This document shows positions 1 to 8,276 of a stretch of 64,000 nt of DNA, one piece after another. Every line of letters begins with the position of its first letter. Position 1 is the first letter of the stretch. The notes beneath the pieces were generated by a model. It had not been told where the DNA came from. It was given only the letters and a program-made list of their open reading frames with translations, and made no database searches. A program made the translations under genes and the position numbers. Origin of the DNA: JAGVSV01 sp040766135 (lineage in GTDB: Bacteria > Bacillota > Clostridia > Christensenellales > Aristaeellaceae); NCBI GenBank assembly GCA_040766135.1, contig JAXGRA010000003.1:62001-126000 (forward strand), read 5' to 3'.

Positions 1-291
1 ATCCTTCTCAACTATATTAACTTTAGAAGCGTCAATTCCTATAGTAACAACACCTGTGTATTCAATCCATACCTTTTTATTGCCATATTTAATAACAAAT
101 TGATTTCCTGGATCTTCAAATGAGGCAACATTATGATAGTAGCAGTCATACGTAGCTAACTCAGCAATTTCGTTAATTTTGGAGAAATCAGCTTTTTTCT
201 GTTGCCCACAACCTAAGTAAACATATCCCGCGAGAACACACGCTATGAGCAATAGAACAATTGCTAAAATAATCTTTTTTAATTTGGCCAT
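1..291 (-). CDS. DUF4230-family membrane-anchored protein (3' end beyond window)
   Basis: Ninety-seven codons run in frame from an ATG at 291 to the window edge, so the C-terminus is missing. The N-terminus has one hydrophobic helix (about residues 5-27, rich in Leu, Ile and Val) and then a Cys-Gly. The following segment (INEIAELATYDCYYHNV, then a Phe-Glu-Asp and a Lys-Val-Trp-Ile-Glu-Tyr stretch) matches what I recall of DUF4230 proteins, whose function is unknown. The start overlaps the end of the upstream gene of the same family by 13 bp, so the two are probably translationally coupled. Family assignment is from memory of its sequence style. Confidence 0.6.
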   Translation of the reverse strand, partial: MAKLKKIILAIVLLLIACVLAGYVYLGCGQQKKADFSKINEIAELATYDCYYHNVASFEDPGNQFVIKYGNKKVWIEYTGVVTIGIDASKVNIVEKD

Positions 292-848
292 TGTATCACT
301 TCCTCAACAACCTTAATTTTCCTTAAACGCCAACTTACAGAATACTCGGTTTCTTTGATCAATGGCCTGAGCAATCCTTCGATAAAAGAAACGAAATTTC
401 TTTGAGCTTGCTCTAGAAGCCTATAATCTTTTTCTACAGCTTCTTGCACATCAATCAAGCATGCGTCCAGTATTTCATTGATTTCCAACTGTGGGTTAGA
501 AGGAATAAACGAGAAGCTGGAAGGATCAACAATAATATCGACTATGGATACTTCAGGGGCAACTATTTCCATAGTTTTGTTGTCATCGTCGATTCGAATA
601 TCAAGATCACTAAAATCCGCACCAAGCTTTACCTTTGCCTCATAGCGAATATGATATTCGTTCTTTCCTTTACTAATGTCAGCAATTCCGTTATACACGC
701 TCTCCAAAGAAGATAAGTTGCTGGAAGGAAGGAAAGCAACCAGTTCGGCTTTTGAATAGGTTGTCTTTTTTTCACAAGCGGTTAATATTAAAGTCGAAAG
801 AATAATCATCAGCAAGAATAATATTTTTCGACAAGTGACTTTTCTCAA
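279..848 (-). CDS. DUF4230-family lipoprotein
   Basis: A 189-residue protein from a TTG start at 848, with a purine-rich GAGGGGG about 10 bases upstream. The N-terminus is a lipoprotein signal: Arg and Lys residues, a hydrophobic core and the lipobox Leu-Thr-Ala-Cys with the modified Cys at residue 25. The mature domain (about residues 32-185) has the DUF4230 pattern: a Tyr/Ala-Lys-Val-Lys strand followed by an Asp-Phe-Ser-Asp-Leu-Asp strand and a C-terminal helix. It is probably anchored outside the cytoplasmic membrane. It overlaps a second DUF4230 gene by 13 bp; the two may be an old tandem duplication or partners. IS copy A begins about 90 bp upstream and may have cut off the original promoter. 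Confidence 0.65.
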   Translation of the reverse strand: MRKVTCRKILFLLMIILSTLILTACEKKTTYSKAELVAFLPSSNLSSLESVYNGIADISKGKNEYHIRYEAKVKLGADFSDLDIRIDDDNKTMEIVAPEVSIVDIIVDPSSFSFIPSNPQLEINEILDACLIDVQEAVEKDYRLLEQAQRNFVSFIEGLLRPLIKETEYSVSWRLRKIKVVEEVIQWPN

Positions 849-933
849 GTGGTATATGCCCCCTCTCGATGATCTTGCTCGGTTTTAGAATCGTTCGGAT
901 ATGCATTATACGGAATCGCAACAATCATTTCAA

Positions 934-938
934 GTTTT
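934..938. repeat. 5-bp direct repeat GTTTT (IS target-site duplication)
   Basis: GTTTT occurs at 934-938, 2562-2566 and 4191-4195, that is, before IS copy A, between copies A and B, and after copy B. This is the pattern expected if each element made, or shares, a 5-bp target duplication. Copy C is instead flanked by a 4-bp match (ACCC at 37457-37460 and 39086-39089), so the exact duplication length is not settled. Confidence 0.65.
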
Positions 939-1037
939 CGGCGTACCTTATATAAAATGAGCGCGAAGCGCGAGTGGTGCCTCAAATAAGAATGAGCGCG
1001 AAAAGAGTATGCTAATTGAATGAAAGGGAAAGTATCA

Positions 1038-2291
1038 ATGGCGACAAGAATTGAGGTCACCAAGCAACTAAAGGGATCGTATCAACGAGGCACCAAAAAG
1101 GAAAAAGGCAGCATACTGGATACCTTCTGCCAGAGTACAAACTTAGGCAGATCGACAGCCAGGCGGTATCTCACCTCGCCTACACTGGGCAACAAGCATG
1201 TGCCGCGCATGGATCGCAGACGAAACCGAGCAACCAAATATAGTCCAGCAGCCAAGGAGAAACTGGTCTGGTTGTGGCGCGTCATGTATCAGCCCTGTGG
1301 GAAGTATCTGGTAGCCGATTTGCCTCAATGGATTGCTTCGCTGGAGGCACATGGAGAACTGGTGTTAAACGAACATGGATGGTCTGAGGAAGTGAAGCAG
1401 GAATTGCTGCAAATGAGTGCGGCGACCGTAGACCGCTACCTGAAAGAAGAGCGTGAACGTTTACGTTTGAAGGGAATCAGTACCACCAAGCCGGGTGTTC
1501 TGCTCAGGAACAGTATCCAGATTCGCAAGGCTGGAGATGAGATGCCGCCTGAACCGGGATTTTTTGAGGTAGATACAGTGGCGCACTGTGGGCCCACGCT
1601 GAAAGGAGAGTTTGCCCGATCACTGGTCATGACGGATGTAATCGTTGGTTGGGTTCACCTGGAAGTGCTGCGTAACAACGCACATGTCCATATCCGCAAG
1701 GGACTGGATGCAGCATTGGACGCCATCCCTTACCAGGTGGAGGGGTTGGATTGTGACAACGGAAGCGAATTGATTAACTACGATGTGCTCAACTGGGCGA
1801 CAGAAAAAGAGATCTTTTTTACTCGCGCTCGCCCCTACAGGAAAAATGATCAGGCGCATGTGGAGTCCAAGAACAATCACATCGTGCGCCGATATGGTTT
1901 CTACTTCCGCTATGATACCCAAGAGGAACGCGAAACATTGGCGGAGTTGTGGCGGCTGGTCTGCCTGAAAACGAATTACTTTACCGCCACCCGGAAGCCT
2001 ATAGGCTGGAAAACGGATGCAGTCGGCAGGCGCAAGCGCATCTATGATGAACCGAAAACACCATTGGAGCGGTTGCTGGATGCGCAGATACTATCTCCCC
2101 AACAGGCGAAGGAGCTTATCGCGTACAGAGATTCTATCAATCCCGCCGAACTGACACGCGATATTGTCCGCCTGCAATGTATCTTGTCGGACTTAGCTAA
2201 ATCCAAGACCGATGATTTGGTGCTGGCGGCAGAACTCGCTAAAGAAAAACGACTGAACAAACAAAAGGGGGGGATACGCATTGTGCCATAA
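1038..2291 (+). CDS. Transposase with integrase-type D,D35E core (IS copy A)
   Basis: A 417-residue DDE recombinase that would cut and join the IS ends. The N-terminal part (about 1-130) is basic and helical with HTH character (GRSTARRYL near 37). The catalytic core carries D179 in FFEVDTVAH, D240 in DCDNGSE and E276 in HVESKN, with 35 residues between D240 and E276, the classical spacing of the retroviral-integrase fold. I chose ATG 1038 because AAAGGG lies about 9 bases upstream; an in-frame ATG at 1020 has no clear binding site. It differs from copies B and C at a few positions, for example Thr instead of Ser near residue 19 and Lys instead of Met near the C-terminus. The reading frame is intact. 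Confidence 0.9.
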   Translation: MATRIEVTKQLKGSYQRGTKKEKGSILDTFCQSTNLGRSTARRYLTSPTLGNKHVPRMDRRRNRATKYSPAAKEKLVWLWRVMYQPCGKYLVADLPQWIASLEAHGELVLNEHGWSEEVKQELLQMSAATVDRYLKEERERLRLKGISTTKPGVLLRNSIQIRKAGDEMPPEPGFFEVDTVAHCGPTLKGEFARSLVMTDVIVGWVHLEVLRNNAHVHIRKGLDAALDAIPYQVEGLDCDNGSELINYDVLNWATEKEIFFTRARPYRKNDQAHVESKNNHIVRRYGFYFRYDTQEERETLAELWRLVCLKTNYFTATRKPIGWKTDAVGRRKRIYDEPKTPLERLLDAQILSPQQAKELIAYRDSINPAELTRDIVRLQCILSDLAKSKTDDLVLAAELAKEKRLNKQKGGIRIVP

Positions 2292-2340
2292 CATATACAG
2301 GCACGGTCAGGAGGTGAATAGAAAGTTGCATGCATATACC

Positions 2341-2480
2341 GGAAATTTCTTCTTTCAGGATGGACAGGGAGCCTCTGCCGCCATGCCGGTCAGCATAAGG
2401 GGGCAGCCCTCCGGAAGGCTGACCCGGCAGAAAGCCTATCATGGCGGCCTCTCCCTATCCATCCCCGAAGAAATTTCCTG
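2341..2480 (+). other. Long imperfect inverted repeat in the 3' noncoding part of IS copy A
   Basis: The two arms begin GGAAATTTCTTC and end GAAGAAATTTCC. They pair through GGATGGACAGGGAG / CTCCCTATCCATCC and GCCGCCATG / CATGGCGGC, and an inner stem GGTCAGC / GCTGACC closes the apex. The same structure lies at 3972-4109 (copy B) and 37542-37680 (copy C). It sits between the transposase stop and the right-end repeats. It could act as a terminator, a structured RNA or a transposition control element; the role is inferred only. Confidence 0.6.
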
Positions 2481-2566
2481 CCCTTCCTCTCCTGCTTTCG
2501 CGCTCAATTTATGTGAGGCATCGTTACATCTTTCGCGCTCATATTGACTTGAGGCACCGCGGTTTT

Positions 2567-4190
2567 CGGCGTACCTTATATAAAATGAGCGCGAAGCGAC
2601 AGTGGTGCCTCAAATAAGAATGAGCGCGAAAAGAGTAGTATGCTGATTGAATGAAAGGGAAAGTATCAATGGCGACAAGAATTGAGGTCACCAAGCAACT
2701 AAAGGGATCGTATCAACGAGGCAGCAAAAAGGAGAAAGGCAGCATCCTAGATACTTTCTGCCAGAGTACAAACTTAGGCAGGTCGACAGCCAGGCGGTAT
2801 CTCACCTCGCCTACACTGGGCAACAAGCATGTGCCGCGCATGGATCGCAGACGAAACCGAGCAACCAAATATAGTCCAGCAGCCAAGGAGAAACTGGTCT
2901 GGTTGTGGCGCGTCATGTATCAGCCCTGTGGGAAGTATCTGGTAGCCGATTTGCCGCAATGGATTGCTTCGCTGGAGGCACATGGAGAACTGGTGTTAAA
3001 CGAACATGGATGGTCTGAGGAGGTGAAGCAGGAATTACTCCAAATGAGTGCGGCGACCGTAGATCGCTACCTGAAAGAAGAGCGTGAACGTTTACGTTTG
3101 AAAGGAATCAGTACCACCAAGCCGGGTGTTCTGCTCAGGAACAGTATCCAGATTCGCAAGGCTGGAGATGAGATGCCGCCTGAACCGGGGTTCTTTGAGG
3201 TAGATACAGTGGCGCACTGTGGGCCCACGCTGAAAGGAGAGTTTGCCCGATCTCTGGTCATGACGGATGTAATCGTTGGTTGGGTTCATCTGGAAGTGCT
3301 GCGTAACAACGCACATGTCCATATCCGCAAGGGACTGGATGCAGCATTGGACGCCATCCCTTACCAGGTAGAGGGGTTGGACTGCGATAACGGAAGCGAA
3401 TTGATTAACTACGATGTGCTCAACTGGGCGGCAGAAAAAGAGATCTTTTTTACTCGCGCTCGCCCCTACAGGAAAAATGATCAGGCGCATGTGGAGTCCA
3501 AGAACAATCACATCGTGCGCCGATATGGTTTCTACTTCCGCTATGATACCCAAGAGGAACGCGAAACATTGGCGGAGTTGTGGCGGCTGGTCTGCCTGAA
3601 AACGAATTACTTTACCGCCACCCGGAAACCCATAGGCTGGAAAACGGATGCAGTCGGCAGGCGCAAGCGCATCTATGATGAACCGAAAACACCCCTGGAG
3701 CGGTTGCTGGATGCGCAGATACTATCTCCCCAACAGGCGCAGGAGCTTATCGCGTACAGAGATTCCATCAATCCCGCCGAACTGACACGCGATATTGTCC
3801 GTCTGCAATGCATCTTGTCAGACTTAGCCAAATCCAAGACCGATGATTTGGTGCTGGCAGCAGAACTCGCTAAAGAAAAACGACTGAACAAACAAATGGG
3901 TGGGATACGCATTGTGCCATAACATATGCAGACACGGTCAGGAGGTGAAGGGAACGTTGTGTGCGTATGCCGGAAATTTCTCTTTCCGGATGGACAGGGA
4001 GCCTCTGCCGCCATGCCGGTCAGCGTAAGGGTCAGCCCTATCGTAGGCTGCCCCGGCAGAGAGCCTATCATGGCGGCCTCTCCCTATCCATCCCCGAAGA
4101 ATTTTCCTGCGCTCCCTACCTCACTTTCGCGCTCATTTTATGTGAGGCATCGTTACAACTTTCGCGCTCATATTGACTTGAGGCACCGCG
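2567..4190 (+). mobile_element. Insertion sequence copy B (1624 bp), tandem to copy A
   Basis: Same ends, same pair of GAGCGCGAA sites at each end and same 3' inverted repeat as copy A. It is separated from copy A by only GTTTT, giving the order repeat-A-repeat-B-repeat. The ends and tail are closer to copy C than to copy A, so B is not simply a recent duplicate of A. Confidence 0.85.
2669..3922 (+). CDS. Transposase with integrase-type D,D35E core (IS copy B)
   Basis: A 417-residue protein, nearly identical to the transposase of copy A, with the same catalytic triad (D179, D240, E276) and the same upstream AAAGGG before the chosen ATG. It has Ser near residue 19, an Ala in place of Thr just after LNWA, and Gln and Met in the C-terminal part where copy A has Lys. 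No frameshift or stop is seen, so it is probably able to mobilise itself and the other two copies. Confidence 0.9.
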   Translation: MATRIEVTKQLKGSYQRGSKKEKGSILDTFCQSTNLGRSTARRYLTSPTLGNKHVPRMDRRRNRATKYSPAAKEKLVWLWRVMYQPCGKYLVADLPQWIASLEAHGELVLNEHGWSEEVKQELLQMSAATVDRYLKEERERLRLKGISTTKPGVLLRNSIQIRKAGDEMPPEPGFFEVDTVAHCGPTLKGEFARSLVMTDVIVGWVHLEVLRNNAHVHIRKGLDAALDAIPYQVEGLDCDNGSELINYDVLNWAAEKEIFFTRARPYRKNDQAHVESKNNHIVRRYGFYFRYDTQEERETLAELWRLVCLKTNYFTATRKPIGWKTDAVGRRKRIYDEPKTPLERLLDAQILSPQQAQELIAYRDSINPAELTRDIVRLQCILSDLAKSKTDDLVLAAELAKEKRLNKQMGGIRIVP

Positions 4191-4195
4191 GTTTT

Positions 4196-4450
4196 GGTTG
4201 CTTCGAGTTAGTTAAACAATACACGTGAGAAATTACGGAGGATTTACATATTGGCAGTCCTCATGCTCTGGTATTACAATCCGTATTCTCCCATCGGAAA
4301 TGAATCATCAAACTTTTATGCTTTCGTCAACTGTCCCTATCATTTAATTTGATAAAGGCTGGTCTTCCGTGACCTTAAACATCATTTTAAAAAGCAATAT
4401 CAATGCGAAATAATGAAATTAGCAGAAAAGCTTTGTTTGATACATTGATT
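4196..4450. other. AT-rich intergenic stretch with no recognised gene
   Basis: About 255 bp between IS copy B and the end of the cytochrome maturation gene. I see no convincing coding frame, RNA gene or strong hairpin terminator. It may contain the old flank of the DUF4230 locus and the untranslated end of the leftward ccs operon. Confidence 0.4.
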
Positions 4451-5239
4451 TTACGCGTAAGAATGCAAACCAGGCAAAAGCAAGTTGACACCAATGAATG
4501 TAAACAATACACAGATTACTGCGATTACTGCAAACCATGCCATTCTGACGCCTTTTTTATAGCGACGCAAACGTTGATGCAAGTAGATGGCGTAAACAAA
4601 CCAGGTAATCAATGCCCAGGTTTCTTTCGGATCCCAAGACCAGAAGGTAGACCAAGCCTGCTCTGCCCAAATGCAGCCGGATAGAATAACCACAGTAAGC
4701 AACAAAAACCCAAAAGATATCAAGCGATACGACATCAGATCCAAACGAGCTAAATGTTTTTCATTATCATTTCTTTTATCCAACAGAATATAGCGCACTC
4801 CAATACAGCCAGCAATCATAAAAGAAGCATAAGAAAAGACTGCAGACCCGATGTGCAGCCCAAACCAAATGGACTTTAGCGCTGGCATCATGGGATTGAT
4901 TTCACGGGGTAAAAATGCAGCGTACGAAAGAATAAGGAAAGCAGCGGGAACAGCCACTGTATTGATCCAGTCTTCCTTGAAGCGTATAACAAGAACAATA
5001 TGAAGCAATCCGATGCCCCAAGCAAAACCACTGGCAAATTCAAATTGGTTTGAAAGCGGAAGTCTGCCGGCAACGATACCGCGTACAATGATGTAACCGG
5101 ATAAAAGAACAAAACCTATCAAGGCCATGATCCAGGAAAATTTCCTCAGAATCCCTTTTTTAAAGGCCGAAAAAGAGAATTGAAGCATCGTAGCTACAAA
5201 GTAAGAGAAGAGAGAAACAAAAAACAGAATGTTAAGCAT
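4451..5239 (-). CDS. ccsA: Cytochrome c maturation protein CcsA (ResC-type heme handler)
   Basis: A 262-residue polytopic membrane protein with about eight hydrophobic helices. It carries the tryptophan-rich heme-handling (WWD) motif WAEQAWSTFWSWDPKETW at residues 191-208, flanked by candidate heme-ligand histidines at 129 (GLHIGSAVFSY) and 221 (YLHQRLRR). In system II (CcsB/CcsA, or ResB/ResC) it moves heme out and attaches it to CXXCH motifs of secreted apocytochromes. It follows ccsB by 5 bp in a two-gene operon. The divergent neighbour at 6674 is a three-CXXCH protein, its likely client. Codon use is AT-rich, like its neighbours and unlike the genes from 8.25 kb onward. Confidence 0.9.
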   Translation of the reverse strand: MLNILFFVSLFSYFVATMLQFSFSAFKKGILRKFSWIMALIGFVLLSGYIIVRGIVAGRLPLSNQFEFASGFAWGIGLLHIVLVIRFKEDWINTVAVPAAFLILSYAAFLPREINPMMPALKSIWFGLHIGSAVFSYASFMIAGCIGVRYILLDKRNDNEKHLARLDLMSYRLISFGFLLLTVVILSGCIWAEQAWSTFWSWDPKETWALITWFVYAIYLHQRLRRYKKGVRMAWFAVIAVICVLFTFIGVNLLLPGLHSYA

Positions 5240-5244
5240 CGATA

Positions 5245-6402
5245 TTATTCCTTTTCAAATTCTATAAGAAACTCAGGAGAAGCCTCTGGTTTGGCTACAT
5301 AAAGTGCATAGCCATCATCCCGGAGTAAAAACGCAACGGGCACATGAAAGAAACACAGATACAGAGCAACAATCATCAAAAGAAAAGCAGCATAGAGGGA
5401 TTCTAACATGAAAGGGGGAGAAGCTTTTACACGGATACCTGGATAAGGAACAGGCTCATTCAATAAAACTTCCATACCACAGATGCTAAACGCATCGCCG
5501 ACCGCTCCCCAAAAAACCGATTGCTGACCATTTTCCTGTCGAATAAGCCGATACATCAGCTGCTTGTGAATTTCTTGAAGGCCAGCGTAAACAAAACCAT
5601 TTTTACCATCGGGAGAGAGAAAAACCTGTTCAGTTAACAATAATTGCTGCTCCTGATTATTGTTGGTAATCACGATGTTACCGGCAATGGCATAGCTTTG
5701 TTGATACAATGTGTATCCTCCAAAGGAGAAAGGATTATTAACGGACATTTCAGCCTGTTCACTCAATGTTCCGTGTCTGTCTTTTACCCGAATCAGCGTT
5801 CGGTAATCAGGGAACCCTTGCTCATCTGCGATTTGAAATTCATCCACATAAATGACGCTGTTATCTGCCAATATTTCCGATTCGCCCGGTAGAATATGGA
5901 AATCTTGTACTTCGGAAAAATATATCATTGCAGCGCCCAACAGTAGAATCAGCAAAAGTGAAAGATGTGTAAGGAAAGAGCCCCAATGTCCAAGAAATCT
6001 TTTATAGCAATAGTTTTGTTTACCACTGCTTTTAAATCGAAAACCATGGGATTTTAATGTCTCTTCAAAACTTTCCCGTGACTGAGGATAAGATCTTATT
6101 GGGGTTTTTTGAAGAAGCGCTTCTATTGTATGCGTTTGCTTTGCGATGTTTTGTACTCTCAGAATCGAGCAAAAGATTAAATTGATACACAAAAGAGCCA
6201 ATAGTGCAATGAAATAGAAGCTTGAAAACACATTGTCAAGGTGCAATATAATAATGATTTCACCCAGTTTTTCATAAGTATACTGATAAAACCCAGCCTC
6301 TCTTCCCTGAGGAATCACAGATCCTGCCAAGGACAAGAGGATAATCAAAGAAAGAAGAACAAGCCCAAATTTCATGGAACGCAGAAACCGCAAAAGCCTC
6401 AT
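5245..6402 (-). CDS. ccsB: Cytochrome c maturation protein CcsB (ResB family)
   Basis: A 385-residue ResB-like protein. It starts RLLRFLRSMKFGLVLLSLI, the usual first transmembrane helix, with a second helix around 60-80, a third after the GHWGSFLTHLSLLL segment near 135-160, a large extracytoplasmic domain (about 165-330) and a last helix near 335-355. It is short for the family but complete. With CcsA it forms the system II cytochrome c synthetase, holding reduced apocytochrome and heme outside the membrane. It is the first gene of a leftward operon with ccsA 5 bp downstream. GGGAG lies about 12 bases before the ATG. Confident from domain order and pairing. Confidence 0.88.
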   Translation of the reverse strand: MRLLRFLRSMKFGLVLLSLIILLSLAGSVIPQGREAGFYQYTYEKLGEIIIILHLDNVFSSFYFIALLALLCINLIFCSILRVQNIAKQTHTIEALLQKTPIRSYPQSRESFEETLKSHGFRFKSSGKQNYCYKRFLGHWGSFLTHLSLLLILLLGAAMIYFSEVQDFHILPGESEILADNSVIYVDEFQIADEQGFPDYRTLIRVKDRHGTLSEQAEMSVNNPFSFGGYTLYQQSYAIAGNIVITNNNQEQQLLLTEQVFLSPDGKNGFVYAGLQEIHKQLMYRLIRQENGQQSVFWGAVGDAFSICGMEVLLNEPVPYPGIRVKASPPFMLESLYAAFLLMIVALYLCFFHVPVAFLLRDDGYALYVAKPEASPEFLIEFEKE

Positions 6403-6607
6403 TTCATTAACTGTGCTCCCAAACGATTTTTAAAAGAGTGCCCCATAATGATAAAACACTGGGACAGTGTACGTATCAGCACAGAAGATGTCAACTCTTT
6501 AAAATATCAAAATGATAGAGCAATTTTTCGCAATTTTTCGTGTTTCGTATAGATGATTTCTGAGGGCAAACGGATAGAAGCAAACCAAATAATATAAACT
6601 TTGATTC

Positions 6608-6636
6608 TTGACACAAATCCAATCGGCATATACTAT
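6608..6636 (+). promoter_or_regulatory. Sigma-A-type promoter of the cytochrome gene with a palindrome over the -10
   Basis: TTGACA (6608-6613), a 17-bp spacer and TACTAT (6631-6636). The -10 box lies in a perfect 12-bp palindrome, TACTATATAGTA (6631-6642). The ribosome binding site AAGGAGAGG follows at 6655-6663. The palindrome could be an operator or just AT-rich sequence around the -10. Confidence 0.65.
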
Positions 6637-6673
6637 ATAGTATAGAAAATAAACAAGGAGAGGAATACTGGCT

Positions 6674-8176
6674 ATGTTGAAAAAATTTGTGATTTTCATG
6701 GCTATCTTGATGTGCGCTTGTTTTGTTGCTGCGGCTGAGGTGCCTCAGGAAGACTATCCCGGCAAAGTCTATATTGACAAGCTATTTTCAGAACAAGCGG
6801 AACTGGCTGAGAAGTATGCGCCCAAAATCGTAACATTACCAAACGGGGTGCAGGTTCAGCGTACTCCAGATGAAAACTTTTCCAGTGTTTATCATAACCC
6901 GGGCGTTTCTGTTTCATATAATACATATTTCTTGGATGCCGATAATCGTGGTTGTGCGGCGTGCCACCCCAACATGAATGATTTGCTCAACAATATGACA
7001 TATGATCATGTTAACCTAGCCAATCCCTATGGAATGGATACAACGCTATCTCAATGTATTGACTGCCATAGCTATTCTCCTGGCTATGTCACCGAGTCGT
7101 ATGGTTTTGGAACACTGATACACGGAATCCATACAAACTCTAAGTTATTCACTAGGGACTGCATGGCGTGCCACACAGCGACGGGTGATGGCCTTGGCAT
7201 GAAACTCTGGGATCTGGAGAAGTATAATTGGCTGCGTGGGATTGTTGATATTCCTGATGTAACAGGAGAGTTTTCTTTCACACAAGACAAAACGGTCAGT
7301 CAAGAGGAGACATTTTCCTTCAACTGGATGTATTACTCTGAGGACTATAAACGCTATGGCAACGAAAAAGTTAATGCGCCGCTCGATCCTGAAGTAGCGG
7401 AAAACTGGCCTATCAGCGTGAGTGGGTGTGTTGACAATCCATACACTACAACACTTGGTCAACTGATTAAGGAGATACCTTCAGCAACGACCACGATGAC
7501 CATGCACTGCACCATTAACCCAAATGGTGGGCCGTTGCTTTCAAACTGTGAGATTACGGGTATTCCGGTCAACGAAGTTCTGAAGAAAGCTGGCGTGCAG
7601 GACCGTGCAACCGTTCTCTATCCAACGGCTGTAGATGGTTTCACCATTCCCACCGCTTATTCCTGGCTTGAGAAACAAAACGCTTATTTGGTGTATGAAA
7701 TTGATGGGAAGCCCCTCAGCCACATACTTGGCTATCCGGTTCAAATATGGATCGGGGGTGCTGCCGCATCAAGCTATGTTAAGCAAGTGACAGATTTGGT
7801 GCTTGACGATTCACCGATTGAAGAAATGTGGTTTTATCGGGGATGGGCAAAGGAAAATGGAGGGTACTATAATAAACCATCCGTTGGCATAACCCAGATT
7901 AATGAAGGACAGATCATCGAAGCAGGGAAGCCCTTTACCTTTGAAGGGTTTGCGGATGCGTATGAATTAAAGGTCGAAAAGATTGAGTTCTCTATGGATC
8001 GGGGAAAAACCTGGTCAACTTTTGATGTTGCAGGCGTAGATAACGAGCGCTGGGTTTATTGGTACTTTACTTTCACGCCTGAAAACCCGGGTTCCTATGT
8101 GCTTCAAGTTCGTGCAACTGCCGAAGGGGGATTAGTATCGGACGAGCCCACCATGGTGATGGTAACTGCTAAGTAG
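6674..8176 (+). CDS. Secreted triheme cytochrome fused to a sulfite-oxidase-like molybdopterin domain
   Basis: A 500-residue exported protein. Residues 1-21 form a signal peptide. The N-terminal half has three heme c sites: CAACH (94-98), CIDCH (128-132) and CMACH (163-167), with extra histidines including HGIH (150-153) as possible distal ligands. From about 240 it resembles the sulfite oxidase/YedY molybdopterin fold: MTMHCTIN puts a candidate Mo-ligand cysteine at 279, followed by an ITGIPVNEVLKKAGV-type segment. Residues 410-498 resemble the beta-sandwich dimerisation domain (IEFSMDRGKTWS). It probably transfers electrons between an extracellular substrate and the membrane; the substrate is unknown. 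CcsA/CcsB are encoded divergently next door. It has its own promoter and ribosome binding site. Confidence 0.8.
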   Translation: MLKKFVIFMAILMCACFVAAAEVPQEDYPGKVYIDKLFSEQAELAEKYAPKIVTLPNGVQVQRTPDENFSSVYHNPGVSVSYNTYFLDADNRGCAACHPNMNDLLNNMTYDHVNLANPYGMDTTLSQCIDCHSYSPGYVTESYGFGTLIHGIHTNSKLFTRDCMACHTATGDGLGMKLWDLEKYNWLRGIVDIPDVTGEFSFTQDKTVSQEETFSFNWMYYSEDYKRYGNEKVNAPLDPEVAENWPISVSGCVDNPYTTTLGQLIKEIPSATTTMTMHCTINPNGGPLLSNCEITGIPVNEVLKKAGVQDRATVLYPTAVDGFTIPTAYSWLEKQNAYLVYEIDGKPLSHILGYPVQIWIGGAAASSYVKQVTDLVLDDSPIEEMWFYRGWAKENGGYYNKPSVGITQINEGQIIEAGKPFTFEGFADAYELKVEKIEFSMDRGKTWSTFDVAGVDNERWVYWYFTFTPENPGSYVLQVRATAEGGLVSDEPTMVMVTAK

Positions 8177-8236
8177 AAGGAAAACGCCGAACAAATCGGC
8201 GCACGAGGCTATCTCTTAAACAATATCTTAACGAAA

Positions 8237-8276
8237 GAAGAAACTTTGGCTATTGATTGAAAGTCAAAGTTTCTTC
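8237..8276. terminator. Hairpin between convergent genes, terminator-like
   Basis: GAAGAAACTTTG (8237-8248) pairs with CAAAGTTTCTTC (8265-8276) across a 16-base loop. It lies 60 bp after the cytochrome stop and overlaps the last codons and stop of the leftward gene. No long T run follows on either strand, so it may be a weak bidirectional terminator. Confidence 0.45.

Larger units (their letters stand above)
939..2561 (+). mobile_element. Insertion sequence copy A (about 1.62 kb, D,D35E transposase)
   Basis: The boundaries come from comparing three copies in the window: the left end starts CGGCGTACC and the right end finishes GGCACCGCG, giving lengths of 1623, 1624 and 1625 bp. One transposase gene fills 1038-2291. 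Each end carries two related sites of about 30 bp containing GAGCGCGAA: at 959 and 994 on the left, and inverted at 2497 and 2532 on the right, spaced exactly 35 bp at both ends. The roughly 270 bp between the transposase stop and the right end is noncoding and holds a long inverted repeat. The family may lie near IS481 or an unclassified (ISNCY-type) group; I cannot place it exactly. Confidence 0.85.
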
